A stretch of DNA of 64,000 nucleotides. Origin: Bacteroidota bacterium. GTDB taxonomy: Bacteria; Bacteroidota; Bacteroidia; Chitinophagales; Chitinophagaceae. The notes under the pieces were generated by a model. That model did no database searches and was not told the DNA's origin. It saw only the letters and a list, made by a program, of their open reading frames with translations. Below are positions 20,572-28,072 of the stretch, one piece after another (position 1 is the first letter of the stretch; each line of letters starts with the position of its first letter). The stretch covers positions 744,001 through 808,000 of the forward strand of contig JAIUNV010000002.1 of the NCBI GenBank assembly GCA_020161435.1. Direction: 5' to 3'. Made by a program: the position numbers and the translations under genes.

Positions 20572-21324
20572 ATGAAAGGGCAACAAAGATACCTGTTTGG
20601 GCTATTCGTTTTAGCCACTATACCAACACTAGTAGCGTTATCGTTTGCGGGCTGTAACAAGCGTACAGCTACCAGCATTCCCAATGTAGTGGTGCCACCT
20701 CCCGACACACTTCCTACTCTTGCCAAACTCAACTATTTAGCGCTGGGCGATAGCTATACCATTGGCCAAAGTGTGGCGGTAGATTCCAGGTTTCCGCATC
20801 AGGCGGTGGCTATTCTCAACAGCCGTGGCTACCGGCTCAATGAACCGCAATACATTGCTCAAACCGGCTGGACAACCGGCGCCTTACTCAATGCCATTCA
20901 AACACAAAACCCAACCGCCAACTATGATGTGGTGAGTTTGTTGATTGGCGTCAACAACCAATACCAGCAGCGCAGTCAGGATGAATACCGGCAGCAGTTC
21001 AGCAGCTGCCTGCAGCAGGCCATACGGCTGGCCGGCAACCGCAAAAACCGGGTGTTTGTACTCAGCATTCCCGACTATAGTGTTACCCCATTTGCCCGCA
21101 ACGCCGATACCGCCAAAATTGCCCGGGAGATTGATGAATTCAACCGCATCAACAAAGAAATTACGATGGCCGCAGGCATTGTGTACATTGACATTACACC
21201 CGGTAGCCGCGAAGGCCGCACAGATGCCAGCCTCATTGCCGGCGACGGCCTGCACCCCAGTGGTAAGGAATATGCCAAGTGGGCGGCACTACTGGCCGAT
21301 GCCATGGCACCCGTGCTGCGCTGA
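20572..21324 (+). CDS. SGNH/GDSL-family esterase lipoprotein
   Basis: 250 residues. A type II signal peptide ends in FAGC with the lipidated Cys at 28. Block I is ALGDSYTIGQ with nucleophile S61; block III has LLIGVNNQYQ; block V is GDGLHPSG with D225 and H228. This is the SGNH hydrolase fold, which includes esterases, lipases and deacetylases acting on sugars. Anchored in a membrane facing the periplasm or surface. The neighbours give no substrate clue. It diverges from icd with 77 bp between the starts. Confidence 0.87.
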   Translation: MKGQQRYLFGLFVLATIPTLVALSFAGCNKRTATSIPNVVVPPPDTLPTLAKLNYLALGDSYTIGQSVAVDSRFPHQAVAILNSRGYRLNEPQYIAQTGWTTGALLNAIQTQNPTANYDVVSLLIGVNNQYQQRSQDEYRQQFSSCLQQAIRLAGNRKNRVFVLSIPDYSVTPFARNADTAKIAREIDEFNRINKEITMAAGIVYIDITPGSREGRTDASLIAGDGLHPSGKEYAKWAALLADAMAPVLR

Positions 21325-21455
21325 TGCTTAGGCCAAAAGAAGTAGGCCCAACGCTTTCCGTTCATGAACCAATCGGCCCTGTTTGGCATTATTTATGTGC
21401 AGCAATGCAGGAAAGGTTTTAGTTTTCATCTCTCATTCATCAAAAGAAAAATCCC

Positions 21456-21953
21456 ATGAAGAAGTTTTTATTGTTTGCCAGCCTGGCCGTAGTAATGACC
21501 AGTTGTTTTGGACAGGAAAAGAAACCTGCCAGCCCTCGTGAAACCGTGAGTACTGCAGATGTAAGTGTTTCATACGGCCGTCCTTCTAAAAAAGGCCGGG
21601 TGATTTTTGGCGAGTTGGAAAAGTTTGGCAAAGTATGGCGCACAGGAGCCAATGAAGCCACAGAAATTACGTTCAAAAAAGACGGCATGTTTGGCGGTAA
21701 AGCCGTGAAAGCCGGCACTTATACCCTCTTCACTGTTCCTGAAAAAGGCGAATGGACAGTAATCCTCAACAGCGAACTGAAACAGTGGGGCGCTTACAAC
21801 TACGATAAGATTAAAGACAAAAATGTACTGGAAGTAAAAGTGCCTGCTCAAACAACTTCTGATGTAACAGAGCAACTCACCATTACGCTCAGCAGTAGTA
21901 GCATGACTATTGCCTGGGACCAAACCAAAGTGGTAGTGCCGTTACAGTTTTAA
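21456..21953 (+). CDS. DUF2911 domain lipoprotein/periplasmic protein
   Basis: 165 residues. Signal peptide MKKFLLFASLAVVMTSC with a possible lipobox (MTSC), so perhaps a lipoprotein. The rest is one DUF2911 domain: ADVSVSYGRPSKKGR, VWRTGANEATEITF, KAGTYTLFTVPEKGEWTVI. The family is common in Bacteroidota and has no known function. A terminator follows directly, and nusG converges from the other side. Confidence 0.87.
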   Translation: MKKFLLFASLAVVMTSCFGQEKKPASPRETVSTADVSVSYGRPSKKGRVIFGELEKFGKVWRTGANEATEITFKKDGMFGGKAVKAGTYTLFTVPEKGEWTVILNSELKQWGAYNYDKIKDKNVLEVKVPAQTTSDVTEQLTITLSSSSMTIAWDQTKVVVPLQF

Positions 21954-21977
21954 GCAATGTGTTTTTTGGTAAAAATT

Positions 21978-22004
21978 GGCCCGTTGTAAAACGGGCCGAT
22001 TTTG
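21978..22004 (+). terminator. terminator of the DUF2911 gene
   Basis: Perfect 8-bp arms GGCCCGTT/AACGGGCC with a 4-nt loop, followed by GATTTTGTTT. Confidence 0.75.
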
Positions 22005-22034
22005 TTTATAGCGGGGAACACTTCATACAAACAT

Positions 22035-22062
22035 AAAAAAGCCGAAGCGTAAGCTCCGGCTT
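22035..22062 (-). terminator. terminator after nusG
   Basis: On the minus strand AAGCCGGAGC-TTAC-GCTTCGGCTT (one mismatch) followed by a T run, 23 nt after the nusG stop. It closes the tuf-secE-nusG unit, where rplK would normally follow. Confidence 0.8.
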
Positions 22063-22084
22063 AATATTATTCAACAAATCAGCC

Positions 22085-22666
22085 TTAGCTGAGTTTTTCT
22101 ACTTGCATGTAATTGAGTTCTACTGGAGTAGAGCGGCCAAAGATTTTTACAATCACCTTCAGCTTTTTCTTTTCATCGTTTACTTCTTCAATTACGCCAT
22201 TGAAATCGTTGAAAGCACCGTCGATAATCTTGATGGTTTCGCCAACAATGAAAGGTTCGCTCATGGTCATGCCCTGCTCACTCATTTCATCCATTTTGCC
22301 GAGCATCTTGTTTACTTCGGCTTTGCGGAGGCAAATGATTTTTCCTTTTGAGCCCTTACCATCTGTAAGGAAGTGCATGATGTTGGAAATATTGCTGATG
22401 TGCTGAATCATGTCTTCGTTCAGCTTGCCATCTACTACTTCCATAAAAACGTAACCGGGATAGAAGTTCTTTTCCCGCATTACCTTCTTACCATTCTGCA
22501 CTTTGTACACCTTATCCATGGGCAAAAAAACCTGTACAATACGGTCGGCCCAGCCTTGGCGTACCACGTCTTTGTCAAGGTATTCTTTTACAGAACGTTC
22601 CTTGCCACTTACCACACGCAGCACATACCACTTCGTGTCTACCTGAGGCGTAGTTGGTGTATCCAT
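22085..22666 (-). CDS. nusG: transcription termination/antitermination factor NusG
   Basis: 193 residues. NusG binds RNA polymerase, suppresses pausing and links it to Rho or the ribosome. The NGN domain spans residues 10-125 (KWYVLRVVSGKERSVKEYL, NFYPGYVFMEV), with a Bacteroidota-type insertion, and the KOW domain lies near 140-190 (GETIKIIDGAFNDFNGVIEEV). The start overlaps the secE stop by one base, so the two are co-translated. Confidence 0.96.
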   Translation of the reverse strand: MDTPTTPQVDTKWYVLRVVSGKERSVKEYLDKDVVRQGWADRIVQVFLPMDKVYKVQNGKKVMREKNFYPGYVFMEVVDGKLNEDMIQHISNISNIMHFLTDGKGSKGKIICLRKAEVNKMLGKMDEMSEQGMTMSEPFIVGETIKIIDGAFNDFNGVIEEVNDEKKKLKVIVKIFGRSTPVELNYMQVEKLS

Positions 22667-22860
22667 TACTTAAAGAATGAGTAAACGAGTTTGAGAAGAT
22701 TTTCAGAAGCGATATCCATGACCCATACCATGGCAGTAATAAGCAGCGTAGCTACCAGCACAATCACAGTAGATTGCTGCAGCTGGTTCCACGTTGGCCA
22801 GGTCACTTTTTCTACCAGCTCGTGGTAGCTTTCCTGAAAATGAGATCCAATTTTTTTCAT
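22666..22860 (-). CDS. secE: preprotein translocase subunit SecE
   Basis: 64 residues, the short single-span form. SecE clamps the SecY channel of the general secretion system. The amphipathic helix YHELVEKVTWPTWNQLQQ (the conserved K-x-x-W-P) precedes one membrane segment (VIVLVATLLITAMVWVMDI). It lies directly after tRNA-Trp and overlaps nusG by one base. Confidence 0.96.
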   Translation of the reverse strand: MKKIGSHFQESYHELVEKVTWPTWNQLQQSTVIVLVATLLITAMVWVMDIASENLLKLVYSFFK

Positions 22861-22888
22861 ACTATGAGGTGCTTTTCTCGAAAAGAAG

Positions 22889-22959
22889 CACGGGCAACAG
22901 GATTCGAACCCGTATCAACGGTTTTGGAGACCGCTATTCTACCATTGAACTATGCCCGT
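22889..22959 (-). tRNA. tRNA-Trp (CCA)
   Basis: A complete cloverleaf: acceptor ACGGGCA/TGCCCGT, anticodon CCA in GGTCTCCAAAACC, T-loop GGTTCGAATCC. No encoded CCA tail. It lies between tuf and secE, its usual place in Bacteroidota. Confidence 0.96.
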
Positions 22960-22960
22960 A

Positions 22961-23031
22961 AAAAAGAAGTACGAGGGTTGAAGAACGAAAGTAGAAGTTT
23001 TGGAGAACTTCTGCTTTCGTACCTCGTACTT
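22961..23031 (-). terminator. large hairpin with U-tract between tuf and tRNA-Trp
   Basis: Two nested inverted repeats: outer AAGTACGAGG/CCTCGTACTT (22967-22976, 23022-23031) and inner 15-bp arms with one mismatch (22985-22999, 23006-23020). On the minus strand the hairpin starts 13 nt after the tuf stop and is followed by TTCTTTTTT just before tRNA-Trp. It looks like a terminator or attenuator; it could instead guide RNA processing. Confidence 0.65.
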
Positions 23032-23043
23032 CGTACTTGAAAA

Positions 23044-24231
23044 TTACTTGATGATCTCAGTTACCTGACCAGCACCTACGGTACGGCCACCTTCGCGGAT
23101 AGCGAACTTCAGACCTTTTTCCATAGCGATTGGCTGAATCAAAGTAACGTGCAGTGATGTGTTATCACCAGGCATTACCATTTCAGTACCAGCTGGGAGC
23201 GTACACTCACCAGTTACGTCCGTTGTACGGAAGTAAAACTGAGGACGGTATTTGTTGAAGAAAGGAGTATGACGACCACCTTCTTCTTTGCTCAGTACAT
23301 ACACTTCACCTTTGAACTCAGTGTGCGGAGTAATAGAACCTGGCTTACAGATTACCATACCACGACGGATCTGAGTTTTTTCAATACCACGGAGGAGCAG
23401 ACCAGCGTTGTCTCCAGCTTCACCTTCGTCGAGGATCTTTTTGAACATTTCTACACCGGTTACAGTAGAGGTGAGTTTCTCAGACATCATGCCTACAATT
23501 TCTACACCTTCACCAACTTTGATACGGCCACGTTCGATACGACCTGTGGCAACTGTACCACGACCAGTGATAGAGAATACGTCTTCCACGCTCATCAGGA
23601 AAGCCTGATCAACTGGGCGGGGAGGAAGAGGAATGTATGTATCAACAGCTTCCATCAGTTCGTCGATAGCACCCAACCACTTGTCTTCACCAGCCAGGGC
23701 GCCAGTAGCTGAACCCTTGATGATTGGAGTGTTGTCACCGTCGAAACCGTAAGAGCTGAGGAGGTCACGAATTTCCATTTCAACCAGTTCGAGCAACTCA
23801 GGGTCGTCAACCAGGTCTACTTTGTTCATGAACACAACAATTCTAGGAACACCTACCTGACGAGCAAGGAGGATGTGTTCTTTAGTTTGAGGCATAGGAC
23901 CGTCTGTAGCAGCCACAACCAGAATTGCACCATCCATTTGGGCGGCACCGGTGATCATGTTCTTCACATAGTCAGCGTGGCCAGGGCAGTCAACGTGAGC
24001 ATAGTGACGGTTAGCTGTCTGATACTCTACGTGAGCGGTGTTGATGGTGATACCACGCTCTTTTTCTTCGGGAGCAGCATCAATTTCATCATAACCCTTT
24101 TTTTCTGCCAAGCCCTTGTTAGCAAGGGTGTTAGTGATGGCAGCGGTAAGGGTGGTTTTACCGTGGTCAACGTGGCCGATTGTACCTACGTTAACGTGAG
24201 GTTTTTCCCTCTTAAAGGTCTCTTTTGCCAT
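23044..24231 (-). CDS. tuf: elongation factor Tu
   Basis: 395 residues from the ATG at 24231 ([16 protein letters not shown]); the 27 codons upstream in frame are untranslated leader. EF-Tu carries aminoacyl-tRNA to the ribosome with GTP. G motifs: GHVDHGKT near 19-26, DCPGHADY near 80, NKVD near 135; domains 2 and 3 complete. Codon use is strongly biased, fitting high expression. It follows four tRNA genes in the same order as E. coli thrU-tyrU-glyT-thrT-tufB. Confidence 0.98.
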   Translation of the reverse strand: MAKETFKREKPHVNVGTIGHVDHGKTTLTAAITNTLANKGLAEKKGYDEIDAAPEEKERGITINTAHVEYQTANRHYAHVDCPGHADYVKNMITGAAQMDGAILVVAATDGPMPQTKEHILLARQVGVPRIVVFMNKVDLVDDPELLELVEMEIRDLLSSYGFDGDNTPIIKGSATGALAGEDKWLGAIDELMEAVDTYIPLPPRPVDQAFLMSVEDVFSITGRGTVATGRIERGRIKVGEGVEIVGMMSEKLTSTVTGVEMFKKILDEGEAGDNAGLLLRGIEKTQIRRGMVICKPGSITPHTEFKGEVYVLSKEEGGRHTPFFNKYRPQFYFRTTDVTGECTLPAGTEMVMPGDNTSLHVTLIQPIAMEKGLKFAIREGGRTVGAGQVTEIIK

Positions 24232-24372
24232 TTTTATTTGTTTTTGTTGTGGTTTATTTATTCTAATGGCCGGCGAACCGGAAATTAAAAACTTAGTTGA
24301 CCGGCCGGACAATGAGGTGAGTCATTATCCTTAATCGGAGCAGCCGGCTTTTTGCCCCGATGAATTGTGTTG

Positions 24373-24444
<72 letters not shown>

Positions 24445-24531
24445 GTAGTTCAGCTGTCAGTTGCTCAGCTATCCATTGACTCTTTTTAAGAACCAACTTT
24501 TCTGCTCATTGGCAAACTGCAAGCTGCAATG

Positions 24532-24604
24532 AGCGGGAGACGAGGCTCGAACTCGCCACCTATAGCTTGGAAGGCTATCGCTCTACCAAATGAGCTACTC
24601 CCGC
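24532..24604 (-). tRNA. tRNA-Gly (TCC)
   Basis: Acceptor GCGGGAG/CTCCCGC, anticodon TCC in ATAGCCTTCCAAGCTAT, T-loop GAGTTCGAGCC. An 8-bp inverted repeat (24504-24511, 24527-24534) forms a hairpin at its 3' end. Confidence 0.95.
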
Positions 24605-24713
24605 AGAAGCTTGATTAAAATGTACGTGGTAATACATTTTGCATCAAAGAACTTTTTTCAGCAAAAAAAGCAACAAACAGACCATAGCCGTTTGTTACTT
24701 GCTTTTGTAGAAG

Positions 24714-24796
24714 TGGGCAGTGGAGGATTCGAACCTCCGAAGTCGAAAGACAGCGGATTTACAGTCCGCCCCATTTGGCCGCTCTGGAAACTGCCC
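24714..24796 (-). tRNA. tRNA-Tyr (GTA)
   Basis: A class II tRNA of 83 nt with a long variable arm. Acceptor GGGCAGT/ACTGCCC, anticodon GTA in GCGGACTGTAAATCCGC, T-loop GGTTCGAATCC. Confidence 0.95.
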
Positions 24797-24873
24797 CAGT
24801 GAGTTTGAATATGGAGCCGCGAAGTAAGTTGTATTTACTTAGACTGCAAACTCTGTTATTCACTCTTTTGCTG

Positions 24874-24946
24874 AGCCACTTGTCGGAATCGAACCAACGA
24901 CCTACTGATTACAAATCAGTTGCTCTACCAGCTGAGCTAAAGTGGC
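24874..24946 (-). tRNA. tRNA-Thr (TGT)
   Basis: Acceptor GCCACTT/AAGTGGC, anticodon TGT in AACTGATTTGTAATCAGT, T-loop GGTTCGATTCC. First gene of the tRNA-tuf unit. Confidence 0.95.
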
Positions 24947-25012
24947 GTTTTTGTTGATTTTTATGTGCCCATAAAAATCTGTTGAAAGAACTACCCCGTT
25001 TTTTCGGGATGG

Positions 25013-25041
25013 CAAAAGTAAGCGAATTAGGTATACACCAA
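25013..25041 (-). promoter_or_regulatory. promoter of the tRNA-tuf-secE-nusG unit
   Basis: On the minus strand TTG (25041-25039), an 18-bp spacer, then TACTTTTG (25020-25013). The -7 element matches TAnnTTTG exactly; the spacer is one short of the usual 19-21. A CCCGAAAAAACGGG hairpin follows in the leader before tRNA-Thr. Confidence 0.55.
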
Positions 25042-25062
25042 AAAAAATTGGAGAAAACTTTT

Positions 25063-25692
25063 TTAGTGCTTGAAAATGTGTGTGCTACAGCTGTTGCAAA
25101 AGCCCGTCAACTGAGCTGTTTTGTCCTTGCCTTCGGCATCGGCCATAAGGCAGGTAGCCACCGCACAATGCGGCAATCCTGTTGTATGCCCCAGTTCATG
25201 CAGCGCCACTTTCAGCAATTTATGCCGCCGCTGCACGGCGCCAACACTGGCACTGTGTAGCCGATAGTCCGACACAATACAAACAGCGCCGGGCTGAAAT
25301 GCAAGGCCCATTATGCCCCAGTTGTATTGCTTAATGGTGCTGGTTGAAATGTCTTTGCCGGTAACGGCCAAGATTTTTTCGGAACGTTTTGCGGATAAAG
25401 GTTGTAACCATTGAAGCACAGTGTCGGCCCAGTAGCGTTTGCGGGCCGCATACCATGCATGGGCAGGCATGTTGCGAAAAGGTAATATCTGCACCTCAGC
25501 GCCCAGCGAATCTTGAATGCCTTGCTGCAAAAAATGTATGCTGGCAGTATCAGCATCGTTCAGGGGCTGGATAAGTACACGGGCAATAACCGAGGATGGA
25601 ATCCTCTTGGTTTCATTGTCAGGTTCGATAGAACTGCAGGCTGCGAAAATGAAACAACCAAGAAGCCAGCATGGCCAGAGACTAAATCGCAT
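25063..25692 (-). CDS. archaemetzincin-like (M54) zinc protease lipoprotein
   Basis: 209 residues. Type II signal peptide with lipobox FAAC and Cys at 19. The zinc motif HELGHTTGLPHC (165-176) is followed by C181 in CLM and a CNSC pair (C199, C202). This order, HExxHxxGxxHC, CxM, then CxxC, is the signature of archaemetzincins, which bind a catalytic zinc through three His and a structural zinc through four Cys. The upstream part (DTASIHFLQQGIQDSLGAEV) fits the family. Most bacterial and archaeal members are soluble; here a lipid anchor is predicted. It lies between the tRNA-tuf promoter and the hpf terminator and is probably its own unit. Substrate unknown. Confidence 0.85.
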   Translation of the reverse strand: MRFSLWPCWLLGCFIFAACSSIEPDNETKRIPSSVIARVLIQPLNDADTASIHFLQQGIQDSLGAEVQILPFRNMPAHAWYAARKRYWADTVLQWLQPLSAKRSEKILAVTGKDISTSTIKQYNWGIMGLAFQPGAVCIVSDYRLHSASVGAVQRRHKLLKVALHELGHTTGLPHCAVATCLMADAEGKDKTAQLTGFCNSCSTHIFKH

Positions 25693-25711
25693 TTTAAAAC
25701 AATAGGGATAA

Positions 25712-25744
25712 AAAAACAGCCCTGTGTACTACAGGGCTGTTTTT
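25712..25744. terminator. terminator between hpf and the archaemetzincin gene
   Basis: Perfect 14-bp arms AAAAACAGCCCTGT/ACAGGGCTGTTTTT with a 5-nt loop, 3 nt past the hpf stop. Confidence 0.92.
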
Positions 25745-25747
25745 CGA

Positions 25748-26044
25748 TTAGGCAAGTTTTTCTTTTTTTCTTTTTATTTGAGTACAAACACTTTCAAATG
25801 CATTGTCAAAAGACTCTTCGAAAGATTTGCTGCTAGATTTTACGAAAATTTCGTTTCTGGGAACGCTCACTTTGATTTCTGCTACTTTGTCTTTAATGGT
25901 GTGCACCACATTATCCAGTTTCAAAAACACATCTACTTTAATAATGCGGTCATGATAGGTACTAAGTTTGGCAATTTTCTTGCTCACATGATCGATCAGT
26001 TTTTCATCGGCATCAAACCGCACAGATTGAATGTTCAAGGTCAT
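25748..26044 (-). CDS. hpf: ribosome hibernation promoting factor HPF/RaiA family
   Basis: 98 residues from the ATG at 26044 (a TTG two codons upstream is not needed). Short HPF binds the decoding centre of the 30S subunit and silences ribosomes in slow growth. The beta-alpha-beta-beta-beta-alpha fold is visible: MTLNIQSVRFDADEKLIDHVSKKIAKLSTY, DVFLKLDN, EIKVSVPRNEIFVKSSSKSFEESFDNAFESV. It lacks the long C-terminal dimerisation domain. It follows xerC on the same strand, the common order in Bacteroidota. Confidence 0.92.
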   Translation of the reverse strand: MTLNIQSVRFDADEKLIDHVSKKIAKLSTYHDRIIKVDVFLKLDNVVHTIKDKVAEIKVSVPRNEIFVKSSSKSFEESFDNAFESVCTQIKRKKEKLA

Positions 26045-26197
26045 AAACAACTCAATTTTAAGTGAATAAATAAAGAACTTCAGAGAAACATCCGTTAAGT
26101 ACTACATAGGCTTTTATTTTATTGGAAGTTACACAAAAACATCTGTAAAAAACAAAGTAGCCAACCGATTTCAGGAAATATTATCAAACCCACATAC

Positions 26198-27097
26198 TCA
26201 TGCCTTTGGATGTGCCTGCCGATACGCATCTTTTAATTTTTCGATACTGTTATGCGTATAAATCTGAGTGGCGGCCAGGCTGCTGTGGCCCAGCAATTCT
26301 TTAATAGCATTGAGGTCGGCACCGGCATTGGCTAAATGTGTGGCAAAGCTGTGCCGCAGCACATGCGGACTTTTTTTGGCCAACGTAGACACTTCGCCAA
26401 GGTATTTAACCACAGTACGATACACCACATCCGGCGACAACTTCTTTCCCTTCTCATTTACCAGTAGAAAATTGGTATCGGCGTTTTCCAGTTCGCTTCT
26501 TTTTGCCGCAGTATACGCTGCCAGTTCTTGCAGCAGTGCCGCACTTACAGGTATCAGTCTTTCTTTATTGCCTTTGCCCAAAATGCGCAATACCCGCTGC
26601 CCGGTGTCAACCTGACTTTCCTTTAACCCTATGAGTTCTGCCCTCCGCATCCCAGTTTGATAAAGCAACTGAAGTATCATTTTTTCAGTTTGCCCCATCC
26701 AGCCATTGGTATATTCAATACTGCTCCACAATTTTTCGATTTCTGCTTCGCTGGCAAAACCGGGCAATTTGCGGGGCGCCTTTGGGCCATTAATGATGGC
26801 CAATGGGTTGGCAGTAACCCAGTGCTGGCGCCGCATAAACCGGTACCACGATTTGAGAGCACTCAACTTTCGGTTGATGGTGCGGGCCTCCATACCATCG
26901 TCCTTCAACTGCGCCATCCATGTTCTGATCATGGAAGTAGTAATCTCCCCCACTTCGGCATGAACATCAAATTGCTGTTGCAAAAAAAAAGCACACTGGC
27001 CCAAATCGTGCTGATAAGCAATGATTGAATGCTCCGAATAACGCTTTTCGTATTTTAAATACTCGAGAAAACGGGCTACCGCAGTTGATACATCCAT
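26198..27097 (-). CDS. xerC: tyrosine recombinase XerC/XerD family
   Basis: 299 residues. Site-specific recombinase that resolves chromosome dimers at dif. N-terminal SAM-like core-binding domain about 1-90, catalytic domain 110-299. All active-site residues are present: R151 in TGMRRAE, K175 in LGKGNKER, H245 and R248 in HVLRHSFATHL, H271 in LLGHSSL, and the nucleophile Y280 in QIYTH. Start taken as ATG 27097; an in-frame TTG lies two codons upstream. Its place between rpsU and hpf marks it as the housekeeping Xer protein, not a mobile-element integrase. Confidence 0.93.
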   Translation of the reverse strand: MDVSTAVARFLEYLKYEKRYSEHSIIAYQHDLGQCAFFLQQQFDVHAEVGEITTSMIRTWMAQLKDDGMEARTINRKLSALKSWYRFMRRQHWVTANPLAIINGPKAPRKLPGFASEAEIEKLWSSIEYTNGWMGQTEKMILQLLYQTGMRRAELIGLKESQVDTGQRVLRILGKGNKERLIPVSAALLQELAAYTAAKRSELENADTNFLLVNEKGKKLSPDVVYRTVVKYLGEVSTLAKKSPHVLRHSFATHLANAGADLNAIKELLGHSSLAATQIYTHNSIEKLKDAYRQAHPKA

Positions 27098-27164
27098 ACA
27101 CAAGAATAGCCATAAAGGTAAACCCCTTATGGCTATAAAATATTCGTCGGTTGATCCGGGAAAA

Positions 27165-27362
27165 TTAAGCTTCGATTTTACCGCTGGCGATCTGCTGCTT
27201 GTAAACGGCTTTCAGCACCTGAGCACGACGCTTAATAGAAGGCTTAGTAAAGCTTTGACGTTCACGCAATTGAGTCAGCGTTTTGGCACGTTCAAATTTC
27301 TTCTTGTACTTCTTGAGTGCCTTGTCGATGTTTTCGCAGTCTTTCGAATCAATGATTAACAT
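27165..27362 (-). CDS. rpsU: 30S ribosomal protein S21
   Basis: 65 residues. S21 binds the platform of the small subunit near the anti-Shine-Dalgarno end of 16S rRNA. Typical sequence: ENIDKALKKYKKKFERAKTL, RERQSFTKPSIKRR. First gene of the rpsU-xerC-hpf group, with a clear promoter. Confidence 0.97.
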   Translation of the reverse strand: MLIIDSKDCENIDKALKKYKKKFERAKTLTQLRERQSFTKPSIKRRAQVLKAVYKQQIASGKIEA

Positions 27363-27396
27363 GGAATGATACCCCCTTTAGGAATTTTTAAGGGCG

Positions 27397-27426
27397 CAAA
27401 AATAGGATTATTTCATTATCAGCCAA
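27397..27426 (-). promoter_or_regulatory. Bacteroidota-type promoter of rpsU
   Basis: On the minus strand TTG (27426-27424), a 19-bp spacer, then TATTTTTG (27404-27397), matching TTG-N19-TAnnTTTG exactly. GCGCCC follows the -7 element. Confidence 0.7.
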
Positions 27427-27465
27427 CCTTTTCCTGCAATTTTGTTGAAACAGTTTGCAGAAATC

Positions 27466-28056
27466 ATGTTTACAGGCATTGTAGAAACCACAGGAACCGT
27501 TGTAGCCGTGAGTCAATCGGGCAGCAACAGAACATTTACTATAGCAAGTTCATTGAGCGAAACCCTCAAAACAGATCAAAGCGTAAGCCACAATGGCGTT
27601 TGCCTTACCGTAGAAACAGTGGCCGATGGGCAACACACTGTAACGGCTATTGCCGAAACCCTTAGCAAAACCAACCTGGGCCATTGGCAAGCCGGCACAG
27701 CGGTAAACATTGAACGCTGCGTACCCATGAACGGCCGCCTCGATGGCCATTTGGTGCAGGGTCATGTAGACAGCACTGCTTCCTGCCTTTTTGTAGAAAA
27801 CCAAGATGGCAGCTGGTTGTACACGTTTGAATACCCGAAGCTGTTTGCCCATCTCATCATCGAAAAAGGGAGCATTTGCCTCAATGGCATTAGCCTCACG
27901 GTATTTAACCTTGTTGATAATCGCTTTTCTGTGGCAATCATTCCCTACACATTTGAGCATACCAATATGCAATTTTTGCAAGCCGGGCAAAAAGTAAATA
28001 TTGAATTTGACATGGTAGGTAAATACCTTGCCCGCTGGAAAGAACTTGGCGTATAA
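27466..28056 (+). CDS. ribE: riboflavin synthase, alpha subunit
   Basis: 196 residues from ATG 27466 (MFTGIVETTGTVVAV, the universal N-terminus). It dismutates two 6,7-dimethyl-8-ribityllumazine molecules to riboflavin. The two lumazine-binding barrels are visible, each with its repeat phrase: VSHNGVCLTVETV and KGSICLNGISLTVFNL, with GHLVQGHVD between. No other rib gene is near. It is followed after 16 bp by a glycosyltransferase gene. Confidence 0.96.
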   Translation: MFTGIVETTGTVVAVSQSGSNRTFTIASSLSETLKTDQSVSHNGVCLTVETVADGQHTVTAIAETLSKTNLGHWQAGTAVNIERCVPMNGRLDGHLVQGHVDSTASCLFVENQDGSWLYTFEYPKLFAHLIIEKGSICLNGISLTVFNLVDNRFSVAIIPYTFEHTNMQFLQAGQKVNIEFDMVGKYLARWKELGV

Positions 28057-28072
28057 AACAGGCTTTTTGTAT

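Noticed and set aside
26198..27097. XerC read as the integrase of a mobile element
   Set aside because: Its place between rpsU and hpf and its full set of housekeeping motifs point to the chromosomal Xer recombinase; no attachment sites or cargo are present.
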